DNA from: Sphingobacteriales bacterium TSM_CSS
GTDB taxonomy: Bacteria > Bacteroidota > Bacteroidia > Chitinophagales > UBA2359
Reading direction: 5' to 3'
Length of the DNA: 64,000 nt
Assembly: GCA_002212985.1 (NCBI GenBank)
Contig: NBMY01000115.1
Coordinates: 1 to 64,000 of the forward strand
The notes below the pieces were generated by a model. It searched no databases. It had not been told where the DNA came from and saw nothing but the letters and a program-made list of their open reading frames with translations. Every line of letters starts with the position of its first letter. Within the stretch, counting starts at the first letter, position 1. Below are positions 18,194 through 27,369 of this stretch, piece by piece. The position numbers and the translations under genes are program-made.

Positions 18194-19219
18194 TTAACGG
18201 TTTAACAAATCTTTGAGAATGCGGTGTGTGCCGGGGCTTACCGCCAACGAAAAGCTGATGGAAGCATCAATGGGTTCGGTGGTCTCTCGGTAGGCTTCGG
18301 GAACGATGGAGTTGGTTAATTGGGCAATCATACTTTCGCTTCCGGTTTCTTCGCTTGGTAAACGTCGGTTTGGTTTTTTGCTAAATAAAATTTTACCAAT
18401 TGCCCTGAGCGCTTTACTTTGTGTGGTGTTTTCCTGTGCCAATAATTCGGGTTCTTTGGTAGCAGCAATTCTGCCAACTTGTTGCAGCGCCAATACCGGT
18501 CTTGGTGCTTGTCCTATGATTACCGCATTTGCCGGTTTTGATAAAATTTGAGGGGCAACAACCATTTTGGTGAGTGTTTGCTCACTTGGTGCTACTGCAG
18601 GCATAGGCAAATTGGCTGTTTGAATGGAGGCAACATTTTGTGACCTTTGCTTTTGGCTGCCCGATAATTGATCATATACAGGAAAGGTGCTGGTTGTATG
18701 TGCTGTACTTTGTTTACGAGTTCCAAGGCCTGACTGTAAGGGTTTTGTTGCCGCTGCCATAACAGGCGTACCCGATGTGGCCGGGTCTATATTACCGGAA
18801 CCGACAGGTAGTGCCTCAACGGAGGCTGTTGTTGGCGCTGCGGGTGCAGAGGCTTGGTGCGCAACCGGTACAGTGCCGCTTTGTGTTTCAAGTGTGTTAA
18901 TGCTGGTAATTACCCACCACCCCAAGGCAAACAAAATAAAAGCAGCCGCTAGCGACAATACAAAAAAACGCCCCCGGTTATTGCCCCAAAATGCCACAGT
19001 TTTGGGATTTTCGGGTTTTTTGAGTTCATTTTTTCGTGCAAAAACTACGTCGGTATCTGCTGCCAGAATTGGCATACCGGCAGCAAGGGCGCTAACTTCG
19101 TCCGCAACATCGGGATTATTGGCCAAAAAGGCTTCCAATTCCGCCTGTGTTTTGGGGTTAAGGGTTCCTTCAAGGTACTCCAGTATGTACTCTTCGTAGT
19201 TATGACGGTTAATGTTCAT
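18194..19219 (-). CDS. Putative anti-sigma factor, single-pass membrane protein
   Basis: 341 residues. The N-terminal YEEYILEYLEGTLNPKTQAE resembles the cytoplasmic part of Bacteroidota anti-sigma proteins (YLEGxL, no zinc ligands). One membrane helix lies near residues 85-107 (FFVLSLAAAFILFALGWWVI), followed by about 230 low-complexity Ala/Thr/Pro/Gln-rich periplasmic residues. It begins 48 bp after the ECF sigma gene and is followed after 21 bp by the barrel gene. The anti-sigma role is inferred from this context and topology. Confidence 0.7.
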   Translation of the reverse strand: MNINRHNYEEYILEYLEGTLNPKTQAELEAFLANNPDVADEVSALAAGMPILAADTDVVFARKNELKKPENPKTVAFWGNNRGRFFVLSLAAAFILFALGWWVITSINTLETQSGTVPVAHQASAPAAPTTASVEALPVGSGNIDPATSGTPVMAAATKPLQSGLGTRKQSTAHTTSTFPVYDQLSGSQKQRSQNVASIQTANLPMPAVAPSEQTLTKMVVAPQILSKPANAVIIGQAPRPVLALQQVGRIAATKEPELLAQENTTQSKALRAIGKILFSKKPNRRLPSEETGSESMIAQLTNSIVPEAYRETTEPIDASISFSLAVSPGTHRILKDLLNR

Positions 19220-19266
19220 TGTACTATGGATAAATGGTTTGCTAAAGGGTAGCGTTTTTCATGGGG

Positions 19267-19758
19267 TTAGTTGAGAATTTTGTCGAGTCCTACCAAAAAT
19301 TGCTGCATCTTTTGTCTTGCCCGGTAAATATATACCTTCACCTGAGCTTCGGTTAGTTCGGTAATTTGGGCTATTTCTTCATAGCTGTATCCTTCGTAAT
19401 CGCGCAGCAGTAATACAGACCTTTGTACTTCGGTAAGTTTTGAAAGGCTTTGGTTCAATACATCGGATAATTCCGATACAGGATTGCCGGCGCTTACCGA
19501 AAAATAATCGGGTATTTCTTCCATTTGGTCGGTACGGCTGTTTTTACGCATAAAATCAATCATGTTTTTATGTGCCACGCTAAAGAGGTAGGCACGGGCT
19601 TTGTCGGGTTCTACTTTTTCAGCGTTTTTCCAGAGTATTTCAAACGCATTTTGTACAATATCCTCCGCATCGGCTTCATTTCTGATGTTTTTCAGAATGA
19701 AACGATACACGCGGTCGGTGTAAAGGTCAACGCAGATATTGTACTCTTTTGTTGTCAT
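19267..19758 (-). CDS. ECF-type RNA polymerase sigma factor
   Basis: 163 residues with region 2 (YRFILKNIRNEADAEDIVQN, then YLFSVAHKNMIDFMRK) and region 4 (LTEVQRSVLLLRDYEGYSYE, then AQVKVYIYRARQKMQ). It is the first gene of a sigma/anti-sigma/barrel operon and probably senses the cell envelope. The sequence just upstream of its start includes GTAACTTTT within a short inverted repeat, TGCTG...CAGCA (about 19784-19800), a possible self-regulated promoter. Confidence 0.92.
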   Translation of the reverse strand: MTTKEYNICVDLYTDRVYRFILKNIRNEADAEDIVQNAFEILWKNAEKVEPDKARAYLFSVAHKNMIDFMRKNSRTDQMEEIPDYFSVSAGNPVSELSDVLNQSLSKLTEVQRSVLLLRDYEGYSYEEIAQITELTEAQVKVYIYRARQKMQQFLVGLDKILN

Positions 19759-20020
19759 ACGCCCGTTAATCGGTTAATGCTGCCGAAAAGTTACAGCAGG
19801 GAAAAATTTTTTTTACTTTTTTTTCAAAATAAACCAAAAGTACTTTGCTATTAACCCACAAAGGTCAAATACTGCGGAGGCGGTAAAGGGTTTTGCAGAA
19901 ATATTTGTTCGGGATTCAACAATTCTGCTTTGTATTTAATTTAGTACTACAGACTTCAAAGTGAGACAAGCGGGAGTATCTTGCAATCCTCAAAATACAA
20001 ACCATTAAATTTATAATAGA

Positions 20021-21616
20021 GTGAAAAAATTAACTTTACTTCTTTTCTGCATCTTTTTGCTTGGCTTTACCCGCAACAATGCCGCTGCCCAGCCGGCCGG
20101 CAGTTTAGACCCCTCGTTTAACAATACCGGCTATTACATTCATGATTTTGGGTTTCAGGACAACCTTAACCAGATAGTTTTACAACCCGACCAAAAAATA
20201 TTGGCTACCGGCGTGGCGCTTACCGCTTCCTTTACCGGTGAACTGAAAGTGCTGCGCTTAAACACCAATGGCACACCCGATATGAGTTTTGGCACAAACG
20301 GCGTTTTTGCTTACGCCGGTTCGGGCGAAACCTATGGCTATGCACTTGCCCTTACCGCCGATGGCAAAATAATTGTAGGCGGCATTTACTTTAATGTAGA
20401 AACCGATTATACTGCCGATATGTTGCTCATCAGGTTAGACCAATCGGGCAATTTAGACCCCGATTTCGGTACAAACGGAGTGGTAATAGCGCCTTTATCG
20501 CCCTTTGATGATTACCTGCAAGCCCTCGCCATACAACCCGATGGTAAAATTGTAGTGTCGGGTACGGTAGCTGAAACGGTAGGTTTTGAACTCAGAAATG
20601 CCCCTTCCATCATAAGATTTCTTGAAAACGGGCAGTTAGATACTGGCTTTGGCACAAATGGAGTGGTGAAATTTACCCCCGAAGCCATAGATAACGAACT
20701 AACCAGTTGCATAGTGCAGCCCGATGGTAAAATTGTGGCATCGGGGCATTTTGAAGCCCCGTTTATTGGCTTTTCCAACTTTGATATATTGGTAGTAAGG
20801 GTAAATGAAAACGGCACTCCCGATACCACCTTTGGCACCAATGGCAAGGTGATTACCCCCGTGAACGGCGGCGTTGATGATGCGTTTGGCATGGATACAG
20901 ACAATCAGGGCAATATATATGTAGCCGGCTTTACCACCTTGCCCGTAACCCTTGAACTGGACATGGTACTGCTTAAATACCTTTCGGACGGACAATTAGA
21001 CCCCGATTTTGGCAATGCCGGACTGGTAACTTTTAATGCCCAACCGTATGATGTTGCCAATGACCTGATTATTCAGCCCGATGGTAAAATTTTGCTGGCA
21101 GGCTCCATAGGTGGCTCGTTCTTAGACCCCAAAAGTTTTGCCTTGTGGCGTTACCTGCCCAATGGCAGCCCCGACCTTACCTTTGGCACAACAGGGCACA
21201 TTACTACCGATGTGGTTGCCAATAGTATGCATGAATTTAACACTGTTGCTTTGCAAGACAACGGCAGCATAGTAGCCGCCGGTAAAGTGTACAGCGGAAC
21301 CAATAACGACATGATTGTGGCAAGGTATATTAACGATTTAAACACCGGCATAGCCTCCGTTTCACCAACTGCCAATTACCTTGTATATCCAAACCCCTCC
21401 AGCGGATCCTTAACCCTCAACTTAACCCGGTTTCAGGCTTATGAAAAGGTTGTTTTTACCGTTTACAACTTACAGGGCAGTATAGTAGCTCAACAAACAA
21501 TAACAACGCAAACCTCCCAGAGTATCAGCCTTGATTTACCGGCAGGCGCTTACGTTTACACGTTTACCGCCGGTAACTTTACCAACACCGGCAAATTGTG
21601 GGTGCTGCCTGAATAA
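20021..21616 (+). CDS. Secreted delta-60 repeat protein with T9SS sorting domain
   Basis: 531 residues from a GTG start (20021) directly before a signal peptide (KKLTLLLFCIFLLGFTRNNAAAQ). Seven repeats of about 55 residues follow, each with the pattern LDxxFGTNGxV ... IQPDGKIVxxG, known as the delta-60 repeat; seven copies suggest a propeller-like fold. From residue about 450 there is a type A type IX secretion sorting domain (YLVYPNPSSGSLTLNL, then LPAGAYVYTF). The protein is probably exported to the surface or medium; its function is unknown. Confidence 0.88.
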   Translation: MKKLTLLLFCIFLLGFTRNNAAAQPAGSLDPSFNNTGYYIHDFGFQDNLNQIVLQPDQKILATGVALTASFTGELKVLRLNTNGTPDMSFGTNGVFAYAGSGETYGYALALTADGKIIVGGIYFNVETDYTADMLLIRLDQSGNLDPDFGTNGVVIAPLSPFDDYLQALAIQPDGKIVVSGTVAETVGFELRNAPSIIRFLENGQLDTGFGTNGVVKFTPEAIDNELTSCIVQPDGKIVASGHFEAPFIGFSNFDILVVRVNENGTPDTTFGTNGKVITPVNGGVDDAFGMDTDNQGNIYVAGFTTLPVTLELDMVLLKYLSDGQLDPDFGNAGLVTFNAQPYDVANDLIIQPDGKILLAGSIGGSFLDPKSFALWRYLPNGSPDLTFGTTGHITTDVVANSMHEFNTVALQDNGSIVAAGKVYSGTNNDMIVARYINDLNTGIASVSPTANYLVYPNPSSGSLTLNLTRFQAYEKVVFTVYNLQGSIVAQQTITTQTSQSISLDLPAGAYVYTFTAGNFTNTGKLWVLPE

Positions 21617-21737
21617 TGAACAACAACTTCATAATAAGAAGGCAGGCGTTCAGCCACCCAAAAACTTTTGGAATGGCAAGCAGAAAAAGGAATAGCCAGC
21701 CACATTATCCTTGAACAGACAAGGGTTTACCCAACCA

Positions 21738-22865
21738 TTACTCAGAAAAGAAAAACCCCGAATTAGGAATTACCCCCACTGTAAATGTATCTACGGGCGC
21801 GCCGTCTGTAAGACGGTGGCGCACTATGCTGCCGTTGCTTTGGTAGTCCTTGGCATCGGCGCCATACAGCAGGTTTTCCTGCGGGTCAACAGCCATGCCG
21901 TAGTAGCTGTGGGCAATAAACGGTTGAGTGTTTAAGGTGTTGTCTGTTACAGACTGTGCGTAAATTTGCCCGTTATAATCGTAGTACAAAACTGTACCGG
22001 CTGCATTTACGGTAAGGTTTCCGGAGGTAGCTACCTGCGGAAATTCCAACACCGTTGCTACGGCGTTGGCGGCGGCATCTATTTTTACCAAAGCGCCTTT
22101 AGTACTTTGCATTTCGTTTACCGTCCAATCGGGGTTATAGGTAATAATGCCACCGCAAAGCACCCACACAAAACCGTTGGCATCGGTTACTATGCTGTTG
22201 GGGTAATCGGGCACTTCAATATAGGTGAGCAATTCATCCACCAGCACATCAATAACTGCCACGCGGTTGTCATAGTTTTCAAAATCGTAGCCGCCTTCGC
22301 AGGGTATAAAAATGCGGTTGCCGGCCTGTGCCATCATTTCGGGACCTTTGGAAAGGGGTACGGTTTTAGTTACTTGCATGGTTTGCAAATTCAGCACCTG
22401 AACGCTACCGGTTAAGCCGTTGGCGCCCCACTGGGTAATATAGGCTTTGTTGTTGTTAATGCCCCAAAAATAGCGGGGCAGTTGCAGGTTTTCTATAGTG
22501 GCTAAGGTGGTAAAATTTGCGGCGTTCACCACCTCTACCCTACCGGCGTTGCTTACCACAATAAATGTTTGGTTATTGTGCGTATGAACAGATTGTACCG
22601 TATTGCCCAATGGGCGGTTATTTACCGTTTCAAACAGGTTGTTGGTAACCGCTTTTGTCTGTCGGTTAAAAAAGCTGATGCTGCCCGCGCCGTTCGGAAA
22701 CAAGCCTTCGTTGCAAATAAGCACGCCCTTGCCGTAATCCGATGAACCTTCGGGCGGCTGTTCTGCCTCTTTGTTACAGGCAGTTTGTAAAGAGGCCGCC
22801 AGTACAAACAGCGCTATGAACAGATATAATAGTCTATTATCAAAATAGCGTTTCTTAAAATTCAT
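21738..22865 (-). CDS. Surface lipoprotein, YncE/DUF5074-like beta-propeller
   Basis: 375 residues. A signal peptide ends in a lipobox (ASLQTAC), then KGVLICNEGLFPNGAGSISF, typical of the DUF5074/YncE-like propeller lipoproteins of Bacteroidota. Related proteins include BtuG, a surface cobalamin binder paired with BtuB. No TonB-dependent receptor and no cobalamin riboswitch-like leader is adjacent, so a B12 role should not be assumed. It is convergent with the delta-60 gene and divergent from the Mla-like operon. Confidence 0.8.
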   Translation of the reverse strand: MNFKKRYFDNRLLYLFIALFVLAASLQTACNKEAEQPPEGSSDYGKGVLICNEGLFPNGAGSISFFNRQTKAVTNNLFETVNNRPLGNTVQSVHTHNNQTFIVVSNAGRVEVVNAANFTTLATIENLQLPRYFWGINNNKAYITQWGANGLTGSVQVLNLQTMQVTKTVPLSKGPEMMAQAGNRIFIPCEGGYDFENYDNRVAVIDVLVDELLTYIEVPDYPNSIVTDANGFVWVLCGGIITYNPDWTVNEMQSTKGALVKIDAAANAVATVLEFPQVATSGNLTVNAAGTVLYYDYNGQIYAQSVTDNTLNTQPFIAHSYYGMAVDPQENLLYGADAKDYQSNGSIVRHRLTDGAPVDTFTVGVIPNSGFFFSE

Positions 22866-22961
22866 GCTTCTTTACAAATTAAGCCGGAAAAAATTATGCC
22901 CGATGCTATAACACAAATAAAGCCCCGATGTTGAATTGTGGCGCAACTTTGAAAAAAATAG

Positions 22962-22969
22962 TAACTTTG
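22962..22969 (+). promoter_or_regulatory. -7 promoter element of the Mla-like operon
   Basis: TAACTTTG matches TAnnTTTG exactly. A TTTG lies only 10 bp upstream (too close), and ATTG-like sequence near 22935-22938 is a poor -33. The leader would be about 60 nt. Confidence 0.5.
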
Positions 22970-23033
22970 CACAACAGGAAAGGGTGCAAACATCTTTTAT
23001 GTACCCACAAGCTTATGCTCTAACGAATTTTAA

Positions 23034-23774
23034 ATGAACCCATTTTACCACGTAGGACGGTTTACGGTTATGGTAGGGCGCATATTTAACAAGCCCGAAA
23101 GCAGTACCATGTACTGGAAAGAACTGCTGCGGCAAATGAACCAGATTGGCGTAGAATCTGTGCCCATTATTGCCATGGTGGCCATGTTTATTGGCGCCGT
23201 TACGGCAATACAGTTTGCCTACCAGATACAAGATTTTCTGGTGCCGCTGTATTACGTGGGTTTCATTGTTCGCGATTCCATGATAATTGAAATGGCACCT
23301 ACCGTATCGTGCATGATATTAGCCGGCAAAGTAGGCTCCAATATTGCCAGTGAATTGGGCAATATGCGCATTACCTCGCAAATAGATGCCATGGAAATTA
23401 TGGGCATTAACACACCCGGCTACCTGCTGGGCACCAAAATTATTGCCGCCCTAATAACCATACCCGCACTCATTGTAGTAGCCGCTTTTGTAGGTATTAT
23501 CGGGGGTATGTTGGCAACCGTTTTGTCTGATATTAGTACCTTGCAAGAGTACGAAAGAGGACTTAGGGCGTTTTTTGTGCCTTTTAATGTGCGGTTAATG
23601 CTTACAAAGGGAGTAGTGTTTTCGCTGCTGCTAACTACGGTTTCGTGTTATCAGGGCTATCATGTAGAGGGCGGCGCCATAGAAATTGGGCAGGCCAGCA
23701 CCCGCGCCGTAGTTTTGTCTAATATTCTTATACTCATAGCCGATTACTTCATAGCTTTTACCCTATTAAAATAA
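23034..23774 (+). CDS. MlaE-family ABC permease, first paralogue
   Basis: 246 residues, about five to six membrane helices. The MlaE/TGD1 signatures are present: FIGAVTAIQFAYQI, IVRDSMIIEMAPTVSCMILAG and KVGSNIASELGNMRITSQIDAMEIMGI. Proteins of this family move phospholipids between the membranes with an MlaF-type ATPase and an MCE protein. It is followed after 36 bp by a second, clearly homologous permease and then by the ATPase gene. No MCE-domain gene (MlaD) follows. Confidence 0.92.
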   Translation: MNPFYHVGRFTVMVGRIFNKPESSTMYWKELLRQMNQIGVESVPIIAMVAMFIGAVTAIQFAYQIQDFLVPLYYVGFIVRDSMIIEMAPTVSCMILAGKVGSNIASELGNMRITSQIDAMEIMGINTPGYLLGTKIIAALITIPALIVVAAFVGIIGGMLATVLSDISTLQEYERGLRAFFVPFNVRLMLTKGVVFSLLLTTVSCYQGYHVEGGAIEIGQASTRAVVLSNILILIADYFIAFTLLK

Positions 23775-23810
23775 TACATTCCGAACCGGTTTACCCGCAT
23801 ACAATACCCG

Positions 23811-24545
23811 ATGAAATTTTTCTACCACTTTGGAAAATACCTGCTCATGATGCGCGATATGCTTGCGCGCCCAGAAAACCTGTATATGTACTGGAAAGAA
23901 CTGCTGCGGCAAATGAACGGCATTGGGGTTGGCTCACTCATTATTGTAGGGGTAATTTCGTTGTTTGTTGGTGCCGTTACAGCTTTGCAATTTGCCTACC
24001 AGATGGGAACCACTTTTTTCCCCGATTACCTGATTGGATTTATTGTGCGCGATACCATGATAATTGAACTGGCCCCTACCCTTTCGGGCTTGGTGTTGGC
24101 GGGTAAGGTTGGCTCCAACATGGCCAGCGAACTGGGAACCATGCGCATATCGGAACAAATTGACGCCCTCGAAATTATGGGCGTTAACCCCAACGGCTAT
24201 CTGGTAATGCCCAAAATTATTGCTGCCATTTTTATAGTTCCGCCGCTTATTGTGCTGGCAGCCATGCTGGGCATTTACGGTGGTTACTGGGCAGCCGAAA
24301 ACTACGGCATATCGCCGGCCAACTACCAAAAAGGGCTGCTCTATCTTTTCGACCCGTTTAACGTAGTTATTATGACGGTAAAATCGGTCATTTTTGCATT
24401 TTTAATAGCATCGGTGGCCTGCTACCAAGGGTTTTATGTAAAGGGCGGAGCCTTAGATATTGGACGCGCAAGCACGCGGGCGGTAGTATATGGCAGTATT
24501 TTGGTTATATTTTTTGATTACATTGTGGCATTGGTGCTCACCTGA
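23811..24545 (+). CDS. MlaE-family ABC permease, second paralogue
   Basis: 244 residues, strongly similar along its length to the preceding permease: YWKELLRQMN, FVGAVTALQFAYQMG, IVRDTMIIELAPTLSGLVLAG and KVGSNMASELGTMRISEQID are shared or near-identical. The tandem arrangement points to a local duplication followed by divergence, and to a possible heterodimeric permease instead of the usual homodimer. Confidence 0.92.
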   Translation: MKFFYHFGKYLLMMRDMLARPENLYMYWKELLRQMNGIGVGSLIIVGVISLFVGAVTALQFAYQMGTTFFPDYLIGFIVRDTMIIELAPTLSGLVLAGKVGSNMASELGTMRISEQIDALEIMGVNPNGYLVMPKIIAAIFIVPPLIVLAAMLGIYGGYWAAENYGISPANYQKGLLYLFDPFNVVIMTVKSVIFAFLIASVACYQGFYVKGGALDIGRASTRAVVYGSILVIFFDYIVALVLT

Positions 24546-24576
24546 TAATTTGCGTTTACCATATTAATCAAACAGC

Positions 24577-25353
24577 ATGATTGAAGTTAAAGACCTGAAG
24601 AAATCGTTTGACGATAAGGCCATCTTAAAAGGCATCAGCACCTCATTTGAGGCGGGTAAAACCAACCTTATTATCGGCACCAGCGGGTCGGGTAAAACGG
24701 TATTCGTAAAATGTCTGGTAGGACTACTCACACCAACAAGTGGCAGTATATCTTACGACGGCATTGAGTTTACCTCCCTTTCGCAACGCGAAAAAAAAGA
24801 AATCCGAACCAAAATAGGCATGTTGTTTCAGGGCAGCGCACTGTTCGACTCGATGACAGTGGAAGAAAATGTAATGTTCCCGCTTAATATGTTTAGCAAA
24901 ATGACCTCGAAAGAAAAAGTGGAGCGGGTAAACTTTTGCCTTGAACGGGTTAATTTAGTGGGCGCCAACAAAAAATACCCCGCCGAAATAAGCGGCGGCA
25001 TGATGAAACGGGTAGGTATAGCACGTGCCATTGTGCTAAACCCCAAATATTTGTTTTGCGATGAACCCAACTCCGGATTAGACCCCAAAACTGCCTTAGT
25101 AATTGATGAACTTTTAAGCGACATTACCCACGAATACAACATGACCACCATCATTAACACGCACGATATGAACTCGGTAATGGGTATGGGTGAAAAAATT
25201 GTGTTCCTGCACCAAGGGTATAAAGAATGGGAAGGCAACCGCCACGAACTGTTGGAAAGCGACAACGAAACCCTTTACGACTTCATCTTCGCATCGGAAT
25301 TTTTAAAAGAACTGCGCAAAGGAGCAGGCAAATCTATAAAATTGGGTAAGTAA
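24577..25353 (+). CDS. MlaF-like ABC transporter ATP-binding protein
   Basis: 258 residues. Walker A is GTSGSGKT, the signature is ISGGMMKRVGIARA, and Walker B is YLFCDEPNSGLDP; the GGMMKR signature is typical of MlaF rather than of drug exporters. It lies 31 bp after the second permease and should energise the two MlaE-type subunits for lipid transport between inner and outer membrane. Confidence 0.92.
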   Translation: MIEVKDLKKSFDDKAILKGISTSFEAGKTNLIIGTSGSGKTVFVKCLVGLLTPTSGSISYDGIEFTSLSQREKKEIRTKIGMLFQGSALFDSMTVEENVMFPLNMFSKMTSKEKVERVNFCLERVNLVGANKKYPAEISGGMMKRVGIARAIVLNPKYLFCDEPNSGLDPKTALVIDELLSDITHEYNMTTIINTHDMNSVMGMGEKIVFLHQGYKEWEGNRHELLESDNETLYDFIFASEFLKELRKGAGKSIKLGK

Positions 25354-25789
25354 GAAGAAATGTTGCCAACATTGATTACAGGTAATTATTCCTGTATTAC
25401 TTTGCCTGTTTAAAAAGGCACTAACTGAATTGGTTTCTTACATTTGTTCATACGCAGTTCGCAACTTCAAATTTATCGGTCAGTCCTGCTACCTATAAGT
25501 CAGGAGAGGAAACTATCATACAAATTGCCAGTGCCGTGGGCTGAAGCTATACTTTCACCCATGCAAACTTTGGGCGTCAATGAGCCGGTAAAAATGCCTT
25601 ACTAAACACAAACATACATATGACGGTAGGCTAAAGTACTCTTTACAGTCTGTATAAACCAACCAATTCAGCATTTCTTCAGAGTTTGGCAAGAAATGGC
25701 AGTACATTCATTGGATAGTCTATGACAGTTTTTTTGTACACATCGCACTGTTTTTATGGGCATATGCAGCTAAAATCCCCTACGGTTCT
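25354..25789. other. Non-coding region between the Mla-like operon and crtW
   Basis: No reading frame of note on either strand. A small TGCCT...AGGCA hairpin near 25405 may end the Mla-like transcript. Nothing else is recognisable. Confidence 0.4.
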
Positions 25790-26509
25790 CTACACAATCA
25801 TCTTGTTTTGCTCCTGCTGCTCTTTCATTTTATACAACAACCACCAGGGCGTTTGTGGCGAGTCGTGGTGTTCGTAGTGGTAGCCAAAGAAATAGCAGGT
25901 TATAAAAGCCAAAAGGTGGTTGTTGCGCTGACTTCGGGCGCGGTGGCGGTTTTGGAGATGGTGGTCGCCGCGGTGGGGCAAGTAGGTGCCGAAAATAAAT
26001 AGTTGCAAGGTGCTGAGCAAAGACGGTAAAATCCAGAAAAGAAGCAAGTTAGGCACTGGAAACCAAAGCCGCAGCACATTAAAGCATATGGCCGCCATAA
26101 GCAATTGCCTGAAACTGACATACTCCAGTAAAAACTTAAGATACCACATTACCAGGTTAGGCGGGTGAAAATCGGGGTCTTTTTCGGTACCGGCAAATTT
26201 ATGGTGGTCGTAATGTTTAGGGAAAAGCACCTCAAACGAGTTGAACATAAACAAGGTGGTGCAAAACCGTCCGAAAAACAGGTTTACTTTTCGGTTCCAC
26301 GAAACGGCGCCATGCATGGCATCGTGCGCGGTAATAAACAAGCCGGTATATAAATGGGTGAGCAACAAAATATACAAAAGCGTTAGCAGCAAGTTGTATT
26401 CAACCGGGGTAAAAAGGGCTGCCAACATTACCAGCAACCAAAGCGCTATAACTGCGCAGGCAATCCATACACCTTTGGCAGAACCTTTTTCTAACTTCCA
26501 CACCATCAT
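25790..26509 (-). CDS. crtW: Beta-carotene ketolase, CrtW-type
   Basis: 239 residues of the membrane fatty-acid desaturase/hydroxylase superfamily. Its histidine clusters are ITAHDAMHG, FPKHYDHHKFAG and GYHYEHHDSPQTPWW. The IFGTYLPHRGDHH and NRHRARS context is characteristic of CrtW ketolases, which put a 4-keto group on beta-ionone rings. It is the last gene of the carotenoid operon, 29 bp after the cyclase gene. A CrtZ-like hydroxylase is less likely given the CrtW-type motif. Confidence 0.85.
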   Translation of the reverse strand: MMVWKLEKGSAKGVWIACAVIALWLLVMLAALFTPVEYNLLLTLLYILLLTHLYTGLFITAHDAMHGAVSWNRKVNLFFGRFCTTLFMFNSFEVLFPKHYDHHKFAGTEKDPDFHPPNLVMWYLKFLLEYVSFRQLLMAAICFNVLRLWFPVPNLLLFWILPSLLSTLQLFIFGTYLPHRGDHHLQNRHRARSQRNNHLLAFITCYFFGYHYEHHDSPQTPWWLLYKMKEQQEQNKMIV

Positions 26510-26538
26510 TGCAATTCGGGCTTTAATTGTTAGCTATA

Positions 26539-27297
26539 TTATGCAAGTTCTGAACCTGCGTTTTCCAGTTCAAATTTGGGCTTGTTGGATACAAGAGCGC
26601 TTGGGGCGTTAGTAGTTGTTTTTGTGCTGCGCTGCATAAGGTATTCGTAAATAGCAATGTTCATAAGCAGTAGCGACAGGTTATAAATAGTGTCTTCTAC
26701 CGGTATGGTGTATAATCTGATGCCAAGGTTCTCCAGATTGTTATACATAACCACCGGCCAGGAAGTTAAAATGCCGTTTACCAAAAAAAACGGAATAAAG
26801 CTGATGAAATAAGCTAAATAAAAACGCCCCATATAGTTGGGCTTTAGCACAAAAAGATGTAGTATAAGCAAGGTAATGCCAAGCGAGAAACTGACAACTG
26901 TGTAAATTTTATCGAGGTTAAACACCAAAACTACCGATAATACTGCCAGAAAAATAAAAGAAATAGCCCGATGATATGGTGCCAGCAAATCTTTTTTAAT
27001 AAAATACCTTACCGATTCGTAGATAAACACGCAAGAAAACGGTACGGTTAAAAAGAAAAGCCATTCTTCAACTGGCAGGTTTATAAGGTTAATGCCGGTT
27101 ATGTAAAGCGGATTAAACTCCCAAACGTTCCATTTGGTAAACAGTACGTCCCAAAAAATAAATACTGCGCCTGTAATAGCCAAGGCCGGAAATAGAAATT
27201 TCCAGCGACTTGCGAAACGCATGCGATTTTCAAAGCTGCGCAACAAAGGAAAAAGTATGGTAAAAATGTTGATAAGTAAGTAGGTGTAGGCATCCAT
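26539..27297 (-). CDS. Lycopene beta-cyclase, fused CrtYcd type
   Basis: 252 residues, about six to seven membrane helices. Two tandem lycopene cyclase repeats are visible, each with the acidic motif of the family: INLPVEEWLFF in the first half and YTIPVEDTIYN in the second. This is the fused form of the heterodimeric actinobacterial CrtYc/CrtYd, frequent in Bacteroidota. It cyclises the ends of lycopene or of the monohydroxylated CruF product. It lies 72 bp after crtB. Confidence 0.88.
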   Translation of the reverse strand: MDAYTYLLINIFTILFPLLRSFENRMRFASRWKFLFPALAITGAVFIFWDVLFTKWNVWEFNPLYITGINLINLPVEEWLFFLTVPFSCVFIYESVRYFIKKDLLAPYHRAISFIFLAVLSVVLVFNLDKIYTVVSFSLGITLLILHLFVLKPNYMGRFYLAYFISFIPFFLVNGILTSWPVVMYNNLENLGIRLYTIPVEDTIYNLSLLLMNIAIYEYLMQRSTKTTTNAPSALVSNKPKFELENAGSELA

Positions 27298-27369
27298 TGA
27301 TTAATGCAATTTAAAATTAATTTTAACGCGTTTGGAATGAGATACGTTTATAAGTGTGACAGAAATTGG

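Noticed and set aside
22866-23033. Possible cobalamin riboswitch upstream of the propeller lipoprotein
   Set aside because: No conserved B12-box-like sequence was seen in the region upstream of its start; only an AT-rich divergent promoter region.
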